A DNA stretch of 19,476 bases from WVZL01 sp041862375 (GCA_041862375.1 JBGVTE010000077.1:1-19476); one strand, 5' to 3'; shown: positions 1 through 8,174, numbered from the stretch's first letter. The notes: generated by a model from the sequence alone, not told the origin. Translations and numbers: made by a program.

Positions 1-302
1 GAGGGAGGAAGAGCGAAGCCTGAATCGAGCCGCTTTGGCTCGCTGGGGCAAAGCGAGCGTGCCTTCAAGCCGTATGCCCATCGCTCAATGACTATTTTAA
101 TTTTCATCACGGAAAAAAAGATGCTTCCTTATAGATCTTTTCCTGAATTGTTGCCACGTTCTGCGCCAAACTAATGATAATCTAAGATTTCAAATCCCAC
201 TATATTATTGTTGAATTTGTTCATATTTAAATAGTTAGTTTTGCCAGTCCCCCAAAAAATTCTTGCCTCATCCCTATCATTAGTGTAAGATTTATCCCAC
301 AA
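1..302. other. Intergenic left edge with GC-rich hairpin segment
   Basis: No convincing gene. The first ~90 bases are visibly GC-richer than what follows and can fold: CGAGCC at 26-31 pairs with GGCTCG at 37-42, and alternatively CGCTTTG at 31-37 pairs with CAAAGCG at 49-55. Both strands are open to the window edge here: 57 codons on plus, stop at 172-174, and about 35 codons on minus from an ATG at 107-105. Neither has a ribosome binding site or a recognisable product. The segment may be the end of a repeat or gene whose bulk lies outside the window. From about 110 to 302 the sequence is AT-rich and holds only the channel promoter. Confidence 0.4.
263..291 (+). promoter_or_regulatory. Candidate sigma70-type promoter for the K+ channel gene
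   Basis: TTGCCT at 263-268 and TAAGAT at 286-291 are separated by exactly 17 bases; each box matches the consensus at 4 of 6 positions. The predicted transcription start (about 298) is only about 5 bases before the GTG at 303, and no Shine-Dalgarno sequence is visible, so the mRNA would be nearly leaderless. Confidence 0.35.
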
Positions 303-1289
303 GTGTCGAAAATTCTTCTTCTCATTCTCCTTGTGATAATTATCGGCACTCTCGGTTTCTACATTATCGAAGGATGGTCATTGCTTGACTGTGTCTACAT
401 GACCATCATCACTATTTTCACTGTCGGCTTCAAAGAAGTTAGAGAACTGTCTCCTTCTGGTCAGGTTTTTACTATAATTGTCATCTTAGGCGGAGTGGGA
501 ACTGCAATATATGCCTTTACAAAATTAGCGGAAATTACCATCGAGGGAGGAGTAAATACATTTTTGCGGAGAAAAAGAATGGAAAAAAATCTTAAAAACA
601 TAAAAAATCACTATATAATATGCGGCCATGGCCGGATAGGTAAGATTGTCAGAGAACAACTGGAAGAAGAGAAAATTCCTTTTGTGGTTATTGATAATAA
701 AGAAGAAAAATTAGAGGAGCTAAAAAAAACCCATAGATGTCCATTTATAGAAGGAGATGCCACAGATGAGGAAATATTACTGAAAGCAGGAGTAAAAAAA
801 GCCAAGGGTTTGGCTGCTCTCCTTCCCACCGATGCGGATAACCTCTATTTAGTCTTAACTGTTCGTCTCCTAAATCCTTCACTCTTCATCCTTTCCAAAG
901 CCTTGGACGAAGAAGCTGAAAGAAAAATTCTTCAGATTGGGGCAAATAGAATTTTCAGCCCGTATAAACTGAGCGGGCTTAGAATAGCCCAGGGATTAAT
1001 TCGTCCTACTTTAGTAGACTTCATGGACCTGATTATAAGACGCAAAGAACTGTCTCTATACATGGAGGAATTAACCGTAAAAAAAGATTCTCGGATTGTT
1101 AACCGCACGATTAAAGAGTGCGATATACGTAGGAAGGCAAATGTCATCGTTGTGGCTGTAAAAAAGCCTGGAGAAGATATAATTTTCAATCCTTCTCATG
1201 AGTTCAAAATGGAAACAGGTGATACTTTACTTGTTCTTGGCGACAAGGAAGCAATAGATTCGTTTGAAGACATTTACTTGAGGACATAA
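303..1289 (+). CDS. Two-TM potassium channel with RCK (TrkA-N/TrkA-C) domains
   Basis: Predicted inner-membrane K+ channel gated by cytoplasmic RCK domains, MthK-like in layout. Residues 4-20 form the first membrane helix. A pore helix and selectivity filter follow at about 31-45 (TVGFKE), and the second helix is at about 55-75. The TrkA-N Rossmann domain starts with HYIICGHGRIGK (103-114), and Asp131 sits at the end of the second strand where nucleotide-binding members have an acidic residue. A TrkA-C domain occupies about 240-328. The filter reads T-V-G-F-K instead of TVGYG, placing lysine at the outer mouth; from memory, related channels with TVG(Y/F)-x-EV filters exist. The GTG start is chosen because the frame is closed by TAA at 228-230 and no other ATG/GTG/TTG lies between. 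It stands alone, with a 282-base gap before the next gene. Confidence 0.85.
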   Translation: MSKILLLILLVIIIGTLGFYIIEGWSLLDCVYMTIITIFTVGFKEVRELSPSGQVFTIIVILGGVGTAIYAFTKLAEITIEGGVNTFLRRKRMEKNLKNIKNHYIICGHGRIGKIVREQLEEEKIPFVVIDNKEEKLEELKKTHRCPFIEGDATDEEILLKAGVKKAKGLAALLPTDADNLYLVLTVRLLNPSLFILSKALDEEAERKILQIGANRIFSPYKLSGLRIAQGLIRPTLVDFMDLIIRRKELSLYMEELTVKKDSRIVNRTIKECDIRRKANVIVVAVKKPGEDIIFNPSHEFKMETGDTLLVLGDKEAIDSFEDIYLRT

Positions 1290-1467
1290 CTTGAACACTT
1301 CATAGAATGTTAGGTTTGATAGTTTTGTTTGAAGTAGTAGAGAACAAGCAATAAATAAAATGCAGGCGATTTGTAAATAAATTTTACTTCTTTTAAATAA
1401 CTTTCTTCAAATTCATCTCACATAAAAACAATTTATATTAAAATCAATAAGATAATTAGCTCATCAC

Positions 1468-1495
1468 TTGGTACATAACTTGCTGAAGATATCAT
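1468..1495 (+). promoter_or_regulatory. Possible promoter of the M16 peptidase pair
   Basis: TTGGTA at 1468-1473 and TATCAT at 1490-1495, 16 bases apart, lie about 100 bases before the peptidase start codons. This is the best promoter-like pair I see in the 1290-1571 gap, but such matches are frequent by chance in AT-rich DNA. Confidence 0.25.
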
Positions 1496-1598
1496 CTGAG
1501 CGAATTACATAGCACTACACCTACTAAACATTCGAGCCAAAATACAGCAGAGTGAACGGCAAAAATCATGATTGATAAAAATTCAGCTATCAATTAAT

Positions 1599-2972
1599 AT
1601 GGATTATATGCACTCCAAAACTCAAATAATGGGGAAAATCATTGCATTATTGGTATTCTTTTCCATACTGGGTTTTTCTTTTGCTGAACAGCAAGACAAG
1701 AGTAAGTATTTTGAATTAGATAACGGGCTGAAAGTTTTTCTCCTTGAAAGACACAACCTTCCCCTTTTAAACATAACTGCAGCAGTAAATCTGGGATCTA
1801 AGAATGAAACCGAGGAAACAAGCGGACTGGTTCATATTTTAGAGCACTATATTCTTTTTGGAGGCACAGAATCGCAGAGCGGCTCTGAAATTGGCCGGGA
1901 AATAAGACGCCATGGAGCTTACTTTAATGCACATACTGGCCGAGATTTAATTACTTTTGATATCTCTCTCCTTTCTGAATACGCTGATTTTGCCCTCAGA
2001 AATCAAAAAGAAATCTTATTCAACTTAAAATTGTCCAAGGAGGTGCTTGATGCAGAGAAAAAAATAATCCTTGAAGAATTAGCTCAGATTAAAGATGACC
2101 CTTTTAAATATGCTTCTTCCCTCGTCTTCCAAAATCTTTTCAGTAACCACCCCTATAAATATCCAATCTACGGAAAAAAAGAAATCATTGAGGCTGCAAC
2201 TGTTAATCAATTGGAAAACTTTTATAAGGAACACTTTGTTCCTTCAAACTGTGGATTAGCTCTCGTAGGAGATTTTCAGGTTGAAGAGATGGAGAAAACA
2301 GTAAAAGAAATCTTTGGAGATTTAAAAAAAGAGGAATTTCCTTCCTCAAAATTCGAAAAAATCGGGCAGCTTAAAAAAACTATCGAAATCAAGGAAGAAA
2401 TGGATATAAATCAAGCTTATCTGGTTATCGGCATGCCAGGTCCAGATTATAATCATTCTGATCAATACATAGTTGATGTCATTGTCCAAATTCTTGGGCG
2501 AGGCGTAAACCCTATGCTGGGTTATGCTCTGCGAGGCAGAAGAGATCTGGCTCATTCTATTTCCATGTCTTATGTTGCTCATAAATACGGTGGTGCTATT
2601 TTAATTTACCTTATCGTAGACCCAAAAAATATGAAAACTGCAAAAAACGAAACCATCAAATTCCTTAAAAAATCAACAAGCATGCGCTATTCTGAAGAAG
2701 ATTATCTGTCTATTGATCAAGCTTATATCTTTGATTACCTCGAATGCGCAAAAAATAGTATCAAGTTTGACTCTTATCGAGGTAAGGAAAGGGGTTTAGA
2801 TGTTGCCAATTCCCTTGCCCGGTTTTTACTCCTGAATGAAAATTCAACAGAGGGAAGTTATCTTGAAAACATCGATAAAATAAGTTCTTCTGATTTAAGA
2901 AAAGCTGCTGCCAGATATCTAAGCAGAGGAAAATATATAGTAGTCTCAATTATCCCCAAGAAGAATAAATAA
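1599..2972 (+). CDS. Secreted M16 family zinc peptidase, catalytic subunit
   Basis: Predicted exported metallopeptidase of the M16 (pitrilysin/insulinase) family. Counting from the ATG at 1599, a signal peptide spans about 1-29 (hydrophobic IIALLVFFSILGF, cleavage near SFA/EQ). The inverted zinc motif HILEH is at 79-83, and Glu160 lies exactly 76 residues later, giving the full HxxEH-X76-E site. At 457 residues it is a half-size M16B-type subunit. Its second half has LRGRRDLAH where the partner has LRSKEKLAY, so it lacks the tyrosine of the R/Y substrate-binding pair. The partner gene starts 15 bases downstream, suggesting a heterodimer. The start is uncertain: a TTG at 1572 and ATGs at 1599, 1608 and 1629 are all in frame with no clear ribosome binding site; 1599, 1608 and 1629 each keep the signal peptide near the N-terminus. 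Confidence 0.88.
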   Translation: MDYMHSKTQIMGKIIALLVFFSILGFSFAEQQDKSKYFELDNGLKVFLLERHNLPLLNITAAVNLGSKNETEETSGLVHILEHYILFGGTESQSGSEIGREIRRHGAYFNAHTGRDLITFDISLLSEYADFALRNQKEILFNLKLSKEVLDAEKKIILEELAQIKDDPFKYASSLVFQNLFSNHPYKYPIYGKKEIIEAATVNQLENFYKEHFVPSNCGLALVGDFQVEEMEKTVKEIFGDLKKEEFPSSKFEKIGQLKKTIEIKEEMDINQAYLVIGMPGPDYNHSDQYIVDVIVQILGRGVNPMLGYALRGRRDLAHSISMSYVAHKYGGAILIYLIVDPKNMKTAKNETIKFLKKSTSMRYSEEDYLSIDQAYIFDYLECAKNSIKFDSYRGKERGLDVANSLARFLLLNENSTEGSYLENIDKISSSDLRKAAARYLSRGKYIVVSIIPKKNK

Positions 2973-2987
2973 CTTGAAAATTCAATC

Positions 2988-4316
2988 ATGATCGCTTTAA
3001 AGAATCTTTTCAAACTCAGTACTCCAATTTTCTACTTCTTGTTGACTATTTCTTCACCGAGTTATTCCGCTCAAAGCATTTATACATGGAAACATACGCC
3101 CCAGAAAAAAATTTTGCCTAATGGGATCCCTTTAATTTATCACCATGATGAATCCTCACCTATTACAGTCCTTCAGGTTCTCGTCAAAGGAGGAAAGGGC
3201 GCAGTCCCAGAGGGAAAGGAAGGACTGGCCTACTTAACTACTCGTTTAACCATTGAAATTCCTGACCAAGGCAAAGCATTAAAGCTGATGAAACAAGCTT
3301 CAAGTATATCTATACAGTGTAAAGGAGATTTCTCCCTTATCAGTATACAGTGCATATCTAGTAATCTGGATGAAACCCTAAATGTAATGACCAAGATCTT
3401 ACGAGACCCCCTATTTTCTGGATTGAGGATAGACCTAATCAAGGAACACATGAATTACAAAATTAAATCAGCAGAAGATGATTCTGTCATCATGGGGCAT
3501 AATGCTCATCTCACATCTTTTTTCGGAAAGACAGGTTATGGTGGTTCTATTTATGGTACCGAAGAATCTCTCAAATCGATAAAAAAGAAGGACATCCAAA
3601 GCTTTTATAAGAAATATTTTAATACGGCCAACATGATTCTCTCTGTTTCTTCTGATTTAAACGAAGAGGAACTGATAGAGACTATCCAGAAATATTTCCT
3701 CGAATTCCATTCGGGCGAACCGGAGGAATTCTCTTCAAGCAGAGGATCGATACCAGAGGAAAGAAATATCTTCATGGAAAAAGACACAAAACAAACTCTA
3801 GTCTCCATAGCTTTTCCCCTGCCAAAACTCTCTACCAGAAATACTGTCATGGCTTTTATGCTCGAAAATCTCTTAGGAAAGAGTGTTAACTCAAAGCTAT
3901 GGTTTTTACGATCGAAGGAAAAGCTTGCCTACAATGTTAATTCCCAAGCAACACAGATGAAAGAAGGAGGAATTCTTAACTCTTATCTGGAAACTGAAAA
4001 CAACAAAAAGGACAGGTCTCTTGAGGCTTTAAAAAAAGTCCTTCAAACACTCTACGAGGAGGGGATAACAGAAGAAGAACTGGAGGCCACCAAGGTCAAC
4101 TCAAAGGCCAGTTTCCTTCGAATCAACGAAATAAAAGAAACGAGGACCTCTAATCTTGCCTTTTTCGAGGCTGTAGGGCTCGGATATGAATTTATAAATC
4201 AATTCTTTGTTGAGGTAGACAATACCAGCCTCGAAGAAATAAATTCTTATATCAAGGATATTCTCGATCCGAACAAGGCTGTAGAAGTAATCATCGGCCC
4301 CAAACCTAATGAATAA
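2988..4316 (+). CDS. Secreted M16 family peptidase-like protein, non-catalytic subunit
   Basis: A 442-residue M16 homologue with a signal peptide (about 1-28, cleavage near SYSA/QS), so probably periplasmic or surface-exposed like its neighbour. Where the partner reads GLVHILEH this protein reads GLAYLTTR (79-86); all three residues of the zinc motif are replaced, so it should not bind the catalytic metal. It keeps the arginine and tyrosine of the R/Y pair, in LRSKEKLAY (Arg308, Tyr315). This split, zinc site on one chain and R/Y pair on the other, is the arrangement described for M16B heterodimers such as the Sphingomonas SPH2681/SPH2682 pair. It begins 15 bases after the catalytic gene with no obvious ribosome binding site, so the two are probably co-translated. 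Confidence 0.85.
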   Translation: MIALKNLFKLSTPIFYFLLTISSPSYSAQSIYTWKHTPQKKILPNGIPLIYHHDESSPITVLQVLVKGGKGAVPEGKEGLAYLTTRLTIEIPDQGKALKLMKQASSISIQCKGDFSLISIQCISSNLDETLNVMTKILRDPLFSGLRIDLIKEHMNYKIKSAEDDSVIMGHNAHLTSFFGKTGYGGSIYGTEESLKSIKKKDIQSFYKKYFNTANMILSVSSDLNEEELIETIQKYFLEFHSGEPEEFSSSRGSIPEERNIFMEKDTKQTLVSIAFPLPKLSTRNTVMAFMLENLLGKSVNSKLWFLRSKEKLAYNVNSQATQMKEGGILNSYLETENNKKDRSLEALKKVLQTLYEEGITEEELEATKVNSKASFLRINEIKETRTSNLAFFEAVGLGYEFINQFFVEVDNTSLEEINSYIKDILDPNKAVEVIIGPKPNE

Positions 4317-4332
4317 TATTTACCCTCCTTAG

Positions 4333-4455
4333 TTACACGGTATGCAGGGATTCTCACTTGCTCCAATTACAGGCAAGCTAGTTTCTCAACTCGCCTGCGA
4401 ACAAACTTCTAGCATAGACCTGGAACCTCTCTCTATGGACAGATTTAAACAATAG
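4333..4455 (+). pseudogene. C-terminal remnant of an FAD-dependent oxidoreductase (DAO family)
   Basis: Reading from 4333 gives LHGMQGFSLAPITGKLVSQL and then IDLEPLSMDRF before TAG at 4453-4455. The G-F-x-LAPITG-KLV block followed by ID-x-x-P-x-x-x-x-RF is the typical C-terminal end of D-amino-acid oxidase/glycine oxidase-like flavoproteins, where it forms part of the FAD-binding fold. An in-frame TAG at 4330-4332 closes the frame just upstream and the FAD-binding N-terminus is absent, so only about 40 codons survive between two convergent operons. Recognition is by eye. Confidence 0.5.
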
Positions 4456-4510
4456 AGATTGTCCTAAAGTTGCTTGATAATAATTCAGCTAAAAAAAGCA
4501 TTCTCATTTT

Positions 4511-4522
4511 GTCCTTGCGGAC
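4511..4522 (-). terminator. Short hairpin downstream of porB, possible weak terminator
   Basis: On the minus strand GTCC-GCAA-GGAC forms a four-pair hairpin with a GNRA-type loop, 18 bases after the porB stop codon. A run of seven T follows about 12 bases later, too far for a canonical intrinsic terminator. It is the only candidate I see between porB and the convergent peptidase genes. Confidence 0.2.
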
Positions 4523-4539
4523 CCCTAAAAGGCTAAATT

Positions 4540-5466
4540 CTATAAATTCGCAAGCTTATTAAGCTCCTCCCAATCTCGATCTACTTCTTTCTGAATCTCT
4601 TCTAAAACCCAAGCGTTTTCTTCTTTGAAAAGATGGCGAAATCTACCTTGAGGTTTAAGCCACTCCAAGACTGGCTTTTTCTCTTTAGGTTTAAAATTTA
4701 TCTTATACTTTCCTTCTTCAACTTCATAGAGCGGCCATACACACGTATCAATAGCACTTTGAGCTAACCGTATTCCCTGGGATTCATCATATTTCCATTC
4801 AGTTGGACAGAGGCATAATATATTCAAGAATGCAGGTCCTTCGACTTCAAAGGCCTTCTTTGCCTTGTTGTAAAGATCCTGCCATCGAGCCGGGCTAGCC
4901 TGAGCTGCATAAGGAATATTATGGGCTACTAATACTTTTGTTAAATCTTTCCTCTTCTGTATCTTCCCTGGGCTCTGGGTTCCTGCTGGAGACGTTGTTG
5001 CCGAAGCGCCTAGAGGTGTAGCTGAAGATCTTTGCCCTCCCGTGTTGGCGTAGACGTTGTTATCATAACATACGTATACGAAATCATGGCCTCTCTCTAC
5101 AGCCCCGGAAAGAGCTTGTAATCCTATATCGTAAGTTCCTCCATCTCCTCCAACACCTAAAAACTTTATCTTTTTATCTACAGGAATCTTTCCCTTCATC
5201 TTCAGGGCTTTGCACATGGCCTCGACTCCAGCTACAGTCGATGCTGCATTCTCAAAGGCTGAATGAATCCAGGTACAATTCCAAGATGTGCGAGGGAAAA
5301 TAGTCGTGCATACTTCCAAACAGCCAGTTGCATTGGCAATTACGATAGGATCTTCAGTCGCTCTTAAAACAATTTTAAAAATAAGGGGAATCCCGCAGCC
5401 AGTACACATTCCATGTCCAGCGACTAATCTATCTTCTAATGAAGCTAAATCCCTTAATTTTGCCAT
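4540..5466 (-). CDS. porB: Pyruvate:ferredoxin oxidoreductase, beta subunit
   Basis: Thiamine-pyrophosphate subunit of the four-subunit pyruvate:ferredoxin oxidoreductase, which interconverts pyruvate + CoA and acetyl-CoA + CO2 with reduced ferredoxin, in the cytoplasm. The TPP motif is clear: GDGG at 107-110, then DNNVYANTGG (135-144). Cysteines at 21, 24 and 49 have the CX2C-X24-C spacing of archaeal-type PorB, and Cys218/Cys220 can supply the fourth ligand of the [4Fe-4S] cluster. Its 308 residues are normal for the family. The ATG is preceded by AAGGAGAGG at good spacing, 17 bases after porA. It is the last gene of the run that begins with dnaX. Confidence 0.93.
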   Translation of the reverse strand: MAKLRDLASLEDRLVAGHGMCTGCGIPLIFKIVLRATEDPIVIANATGCLEVCTTIFPRTSWNCTWIHSAFENAASTVAGVEAMCKALKMKGKIPVDKKIKFLGVGGDGGTYDIGLQALSGAVERGHDFVYVCYDNNVYANTGGQRSSATPLGASATTSPAGTQSPGKIQKRKDLTKVLVAHNIPYAAQASPARWQDLYNKAKKAFEVEGPAFLNILCLCPTEWKYDESQGIRLAQSAIDTCVWPLYEVEEGKYKINFKPKEKKPVLEWLKPQGRFRHLFKEENAWVLEEIQKEVDRDWEELNKLANL

Positions 5467-5483
5467 TTTCTTTTCCTCTCCTT

Positions 5484-6665
5484 TTACTCTCTTAAGTTAA
5501 GGTAGCCGTACATCTGGTCAATTTTTCCCGTTTCTGCAATCCTTTCAAGTGCCATGGTCACCTCTTTAAAATGTTCAACCATAATATCTCTCCCACCCAA
5601 GCCATAAACATAATTTACTATTTTAGGGCGTTTTTCATAATCATAAAGAGCAGAGCGAATTTCAGTGAATAGTGGAGATCCAAAAGCTCCAGGGCTCGAT
5701 GCGCGGTCCAAAACAGCAACAGCTTTCATACTCTTTAGGGCTTCAGCAATTCTCTTATGAGGGAATGGTCGAAAGATCCTGGGTTTAAGTAGACCAATTC
5801 TTTTTCCCTCAGATCTTAATTCATCTATAGCATCTTTACATGTACCAGCAGCAGAACTCATAACTAAAATACAAAGTTCTGCATCATCCATCTTGTATTC
5901 TTCAAAAAATCCGTACTCTCGCCCAAATTTCTGTCCAAACTCCTTGCCAACTTCCTCGATAACTGTGGGAGCATTTTCAATACCCTCTATCTGATTTCTT
6001 TTATGCTCAAAGTAATAGTCAGTAAAATCAATAGGGCCAACTGTCATCTTCCGGCTTGTATCGAGAAGAGGATAGACTGGTTTGTACTCTCCTACAAACT
6101 TTTTTATCTCAGAGTCATCTTCCACTTGAATAACCTCCATGGAATGGCTGATGATAAAACCATCCAAACCAACCAAAACAGGAGTCCTGACATCTACATG
6201 TTCAGCAATACGAAAAGCTTGGATAAAATTATCATAAGCTTCTTGGCAGTTCTCAGAGTAAATCTGAATCCATCCAGAGTCTCTGGCTCCCATTGTGTCA
6301 CTGTGGTCACCGTGTATATTTATCGGAGCACTCAACGACCGGTTGGCTATTGCCGCTACTATTGGAAGCCTCAAGCCAGCAGCTATGTAGAGCATTTCCC
6401 ACATAAGAGCAAGCCCTTGCGAAGCCGTGGCTGTCATGACTCTACCGCCTGCTGAAGCAGCACCAATACAGACGCTCATAGCACTGTGTTCACTTTCAGG
6501 GCAGACAAACTCCCCTTTTATCAGCCCATCTGCCTTAAACTGAGCAATTTTTTCCACGATAGCAGTGGATGGAGTAATAGGATAAGCAGCCATTATATCT
6601 GGATCAATCTGCCGGACTGCTTCTGAAATGGTATGGTTACCGTTTAGTATCATCAACTTACTCAT
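5484..6665 (-). CDS. porA: Pyruvate:ferredoxin oxidoreductase, alpha subunit
   Basis: Alpha subunit of the same enzyme; it carries the pyrimidine-binding and transketolase C-terminal-like domains that complete the active site with PorB. Visible signatures are YPITPSTAIVE (28-38), the ESEHSAMS block (57-64), and GDHSDTMGARDSGW (119-132), a segment typical of pyruvate-specific enzymes rather than 2-oxoglutarate or branched-chain 2-oxoacid relatives; the substrate call is therefore inference from motif. At 393 residues it has the usual length. Its ATG overlaps the porD stop by four bases (ATGA), and a GGAGGTGG ribosome binding site lies inside the end of porD. Confidence 0.93.
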   Translation of the reverse strand: MSKLMILNGNHTISEAVRQIDPDIMAAYPITPSTAIVEKIAQFKADGLIKGEFVCPESEHSAMSVCIGAASAGGRVMTATASQGLALMWEMLYIAAGLRLPIVAAIANRSLSAPINIHGDHSDTMGARDSGWIQIYSENCQEAYDNFIQAFRIAEHVDVRTPVLVGLDGFIISHSMEVIQVEDDSEIKKFVGEYKPVYPLLDTSRKMTVGPIDFTDYYFEHKRNQIEGIENAPTVIEEVGKEFGQKFGREYGFFEEYKMDDAELCILVMSSAAGTCKDAIDELRSEGKRIGLLKPRIFRPFPHKRIAEALKSMKAVAVLDRASSPGAFGSPLFTEIRSALYDYEKRPKIVNYVYGLGGRDIMVEHFKEVTMALERIAETGKIDQMYGYLNLRE

Positions 6666-6976
6666 TTAGCCACCTCCTCTCCAAGCTCAAACTCTTCCTT
6701 AACCATGACTATCGCCTTTTCCTTAGGTGGACACTCAACTGAACATATCCCACATCCTGTGCAATAATCATAATTTATTCCCTTCACTTTATCTCCTTCC
6801 ACATCGATGGCAAGATGGGGACAATAAAGCCAGCAAAAAAAACAATGAATGCATTTTTCTTCGATGAATTGAGGCTTCTTTCCTGAGCGCCATGTTCCAG
6901 TTAAATTTTTCACTGAATTTCCTGCATCAAGATTAATGGTTCCAATTGTCAATTCTCTCCAACTTTCTTTTTTCAT
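6662..6976 (-). CDS. porD: Pyruvate:ferredoxin oxidoreductase, delta (ferredoxin-like) subunit
   Basis: A 104-residue 2[4Fe-4S] ferredoxin subunit that carries electrons from the PorB cluster to external ferredoxin. It has two complete cluster motifs, cysteines 42/45/48/52 and 72/75/78/82, each CX2CX2CX3CP. The N-terminal part (WRELTIGTI, then the TGTWRSGKKP segment) matches the non-cluster extension usual in PorD. It overlaps porG upstream and porA downstream by four bases each, so translation is probably coupled and subunit ratios kept even. An AGAAGG ribosome binding site precedes the ATG. Confidence 0.93.
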   Translation of the reverse strand: MKKESWRELTIGTINLDAGNSVKNLTGTWRSGKKPQFIEEKCIHCFFCWLYCPHLAIDVEGDKVKGINYDYCTGCGICSVECPPKEKAIVMVKEEFELGEEVAK

Positions 6977-7548
6977 CCTTCTTTTACCTCCTTAAAAGCT
7001 CTGTTAATAGTACGAAGATTCATTTCTACAACCTCAGGTCGCAGTTTTTTCTCCAAAGAGACTTTTGTTCTTTCTTTAAATTTCTCAAGGTTCATGAGAT
7101 TTGTGATTTTTACAAGAGCAGCTACCATTGGGACGTTAGGGATAGCCTTGCCCAACTCATCCGAAGCAATTGTATAAGCATCTAAGGCATAGATTTTTCT
7201 TTCTCCTATAGAAAGCTTCTTTCTTATGAGAGGAATATCAAATGTAGTATTAATTATAAATATTGCATCTTCTTTAGCCCCACCACTAATATCCACCATT
7301 CCCAGTAGACTCGGGTCTGTAACAACTACTATGTCAGGATAATAGACTTGACTATGAGAGCGAATTGGCTTCTGGCTGATACGATTAAAGGCTAAAATAG
7401 GAGCTCCTCTCTTCTCTGCTCCGAATTCGGGGAAAGCCTGGACATACTTCCCTTCTTCCGAAGAGAGAACATCTGCTAAGGTAGCTGCAGCTGTTACTAC
7501 TCCTTGACCTGCCCTCCCATGCCAGCGAATTTCTAATGTTTCTTTCAT
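6973..7548 (-). CDS. porG: Pyruvate:ferredoxin oxidoreductase, gamma subunit
   Basis: Gamma subunit of the four-subunit enzyme (191 residues, normal length). The family signature is plain: EIRWHGRAGQGVVTAA (6-21) near the N-terminus, then the FPEFGAEKRGAPI block (about 40-52). This domain binds CoA side elements and docks against PorA/PorB. A strong AAGGAGG ribosome binding site sits just before the ATG. The gene begins 17 bases after recR, with no terminator or promoter visible in between, so the por genes appear to be transcribed with the dnaX-ybaB-recR module. The order gamma-delta-alpha-beta is the one found in Thermotoga and many archaea. Confidence 0.93.
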   Translation of the reverse strand: MKETLEIRWHGRAGQGVVTAAATLADVLSSEEGKYVQAFPEFGAEKRGAPILAFNRISQKPIRSHSQVYYPDIVVVTDPSLLGMVDISGGAKEDAIFIINTTFDIPLIRKKLSIGERKIYALDAYTIASDELGKAIPNVPMVAALVKITNLMNLEKFKERTKVSLEKKLRPEVVEMNLRTINRAFKEVKEG

Positions 7549-7565
7549 TAAACCTCCTTTCTTTT

Positions 7566-8174
7566 TTATTCTTTTAATTCGGTTCTTCCCTCTAGGGCTT
7601 TTTTGATGGTTACTTGGTCAGCATAGTCAATATCAGAACCTACAGGTAATCCCATAGCCAATCTCGTTAACTTCGTTCCAATTTTTTTTAAAAGCTTAGC
7701 CAGATAATGTGCAGTCGCCTCTCCCTCCACTGTAGGATTTGTAGCAATAATGAGCTCTTTAAAATTGCCGCCTTCGACTCTCTTAATCAGCTTATCTATT
7801 TTGAGCTCATCAGGACCTACTCCTTCAAGGGGGGAAAGACTGCCCAAGAGGACATAATATCTTCCATCATAAATACCCGTTTTTTCAATGGAAGCTATAT
7901 TAAATGGCTCTTCGACAACACACAAAACCTCATCGTTCCTGTCTGAATCAGAACAATATTCACAGGGATCAACGTGAGTAATGTTATTACAGAGAGAACA
8001 GTAGAATATTTTTTGTTTAATTTCTTTTATAGCCTCGGATAAATCATCTGCCTCTTCCTGAGGAAGTCCAAGAATATAAAAAGCAATCCTTTGAGCAGAT
8101 TTAGCTCCGATACCCGGTATTTTTCTGAGTTCTTCTATGAGTCGATTTAACGGTTGTGCAAATTCATGTATCAT
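7566..8174 (-). CDS. recR: Recombination mediator protein RecR
   Basis: RecR works with RecF/RecO to load RecA at single-stranded gaps. All parts are present in 202 residues: helix-hairpin-helix (about 11-30, LRKIPGIGAKSAQRIAF), a C4 zinc finger (Cys59, 62, 71, 74), a Toprim domain (about 84-178, with VVEEP and ATNPTVEGEATA) and the terminal SDIDYADQVTIKKALEGR motif. The ATG overlaps the ybaB stop by one base (TGATG), so the two are translationally coupled. The dnaX-ybaB-recR order is conserved widely in bacteria. Confidence 0.96.
   Translation of the reverse strand: MIHEFAQPLNRLIEELRKIPGIGAKSAQRIAFYILGLPQEEADDLSEAIKEIKQKIFYCSLCNNITHVDPCEYCSDSDRNDEVLCVVEEPFNIASIEKTGIYDGRYYVLLGSLSPLEGVGPDELKIDKLIKRVEGGNFKELIIATNPTVEGEATAHYLAKLLKKIGTKLTRLAMGLPVGSDIDYADQVTIKKALEGRTELKE

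Noticed and set aside
1290..1571. Search for a small gene or remnant between the channel and peptidase genes
   Set aside because: All frames are broken by frequent stops and no family motif was recognised.
6003..6455. 150-codon plus-strand ORF opposite porA
   Set aside because: It is antisense to a highly conserved gene, its translation looks random, and it has no ribosome binding site.
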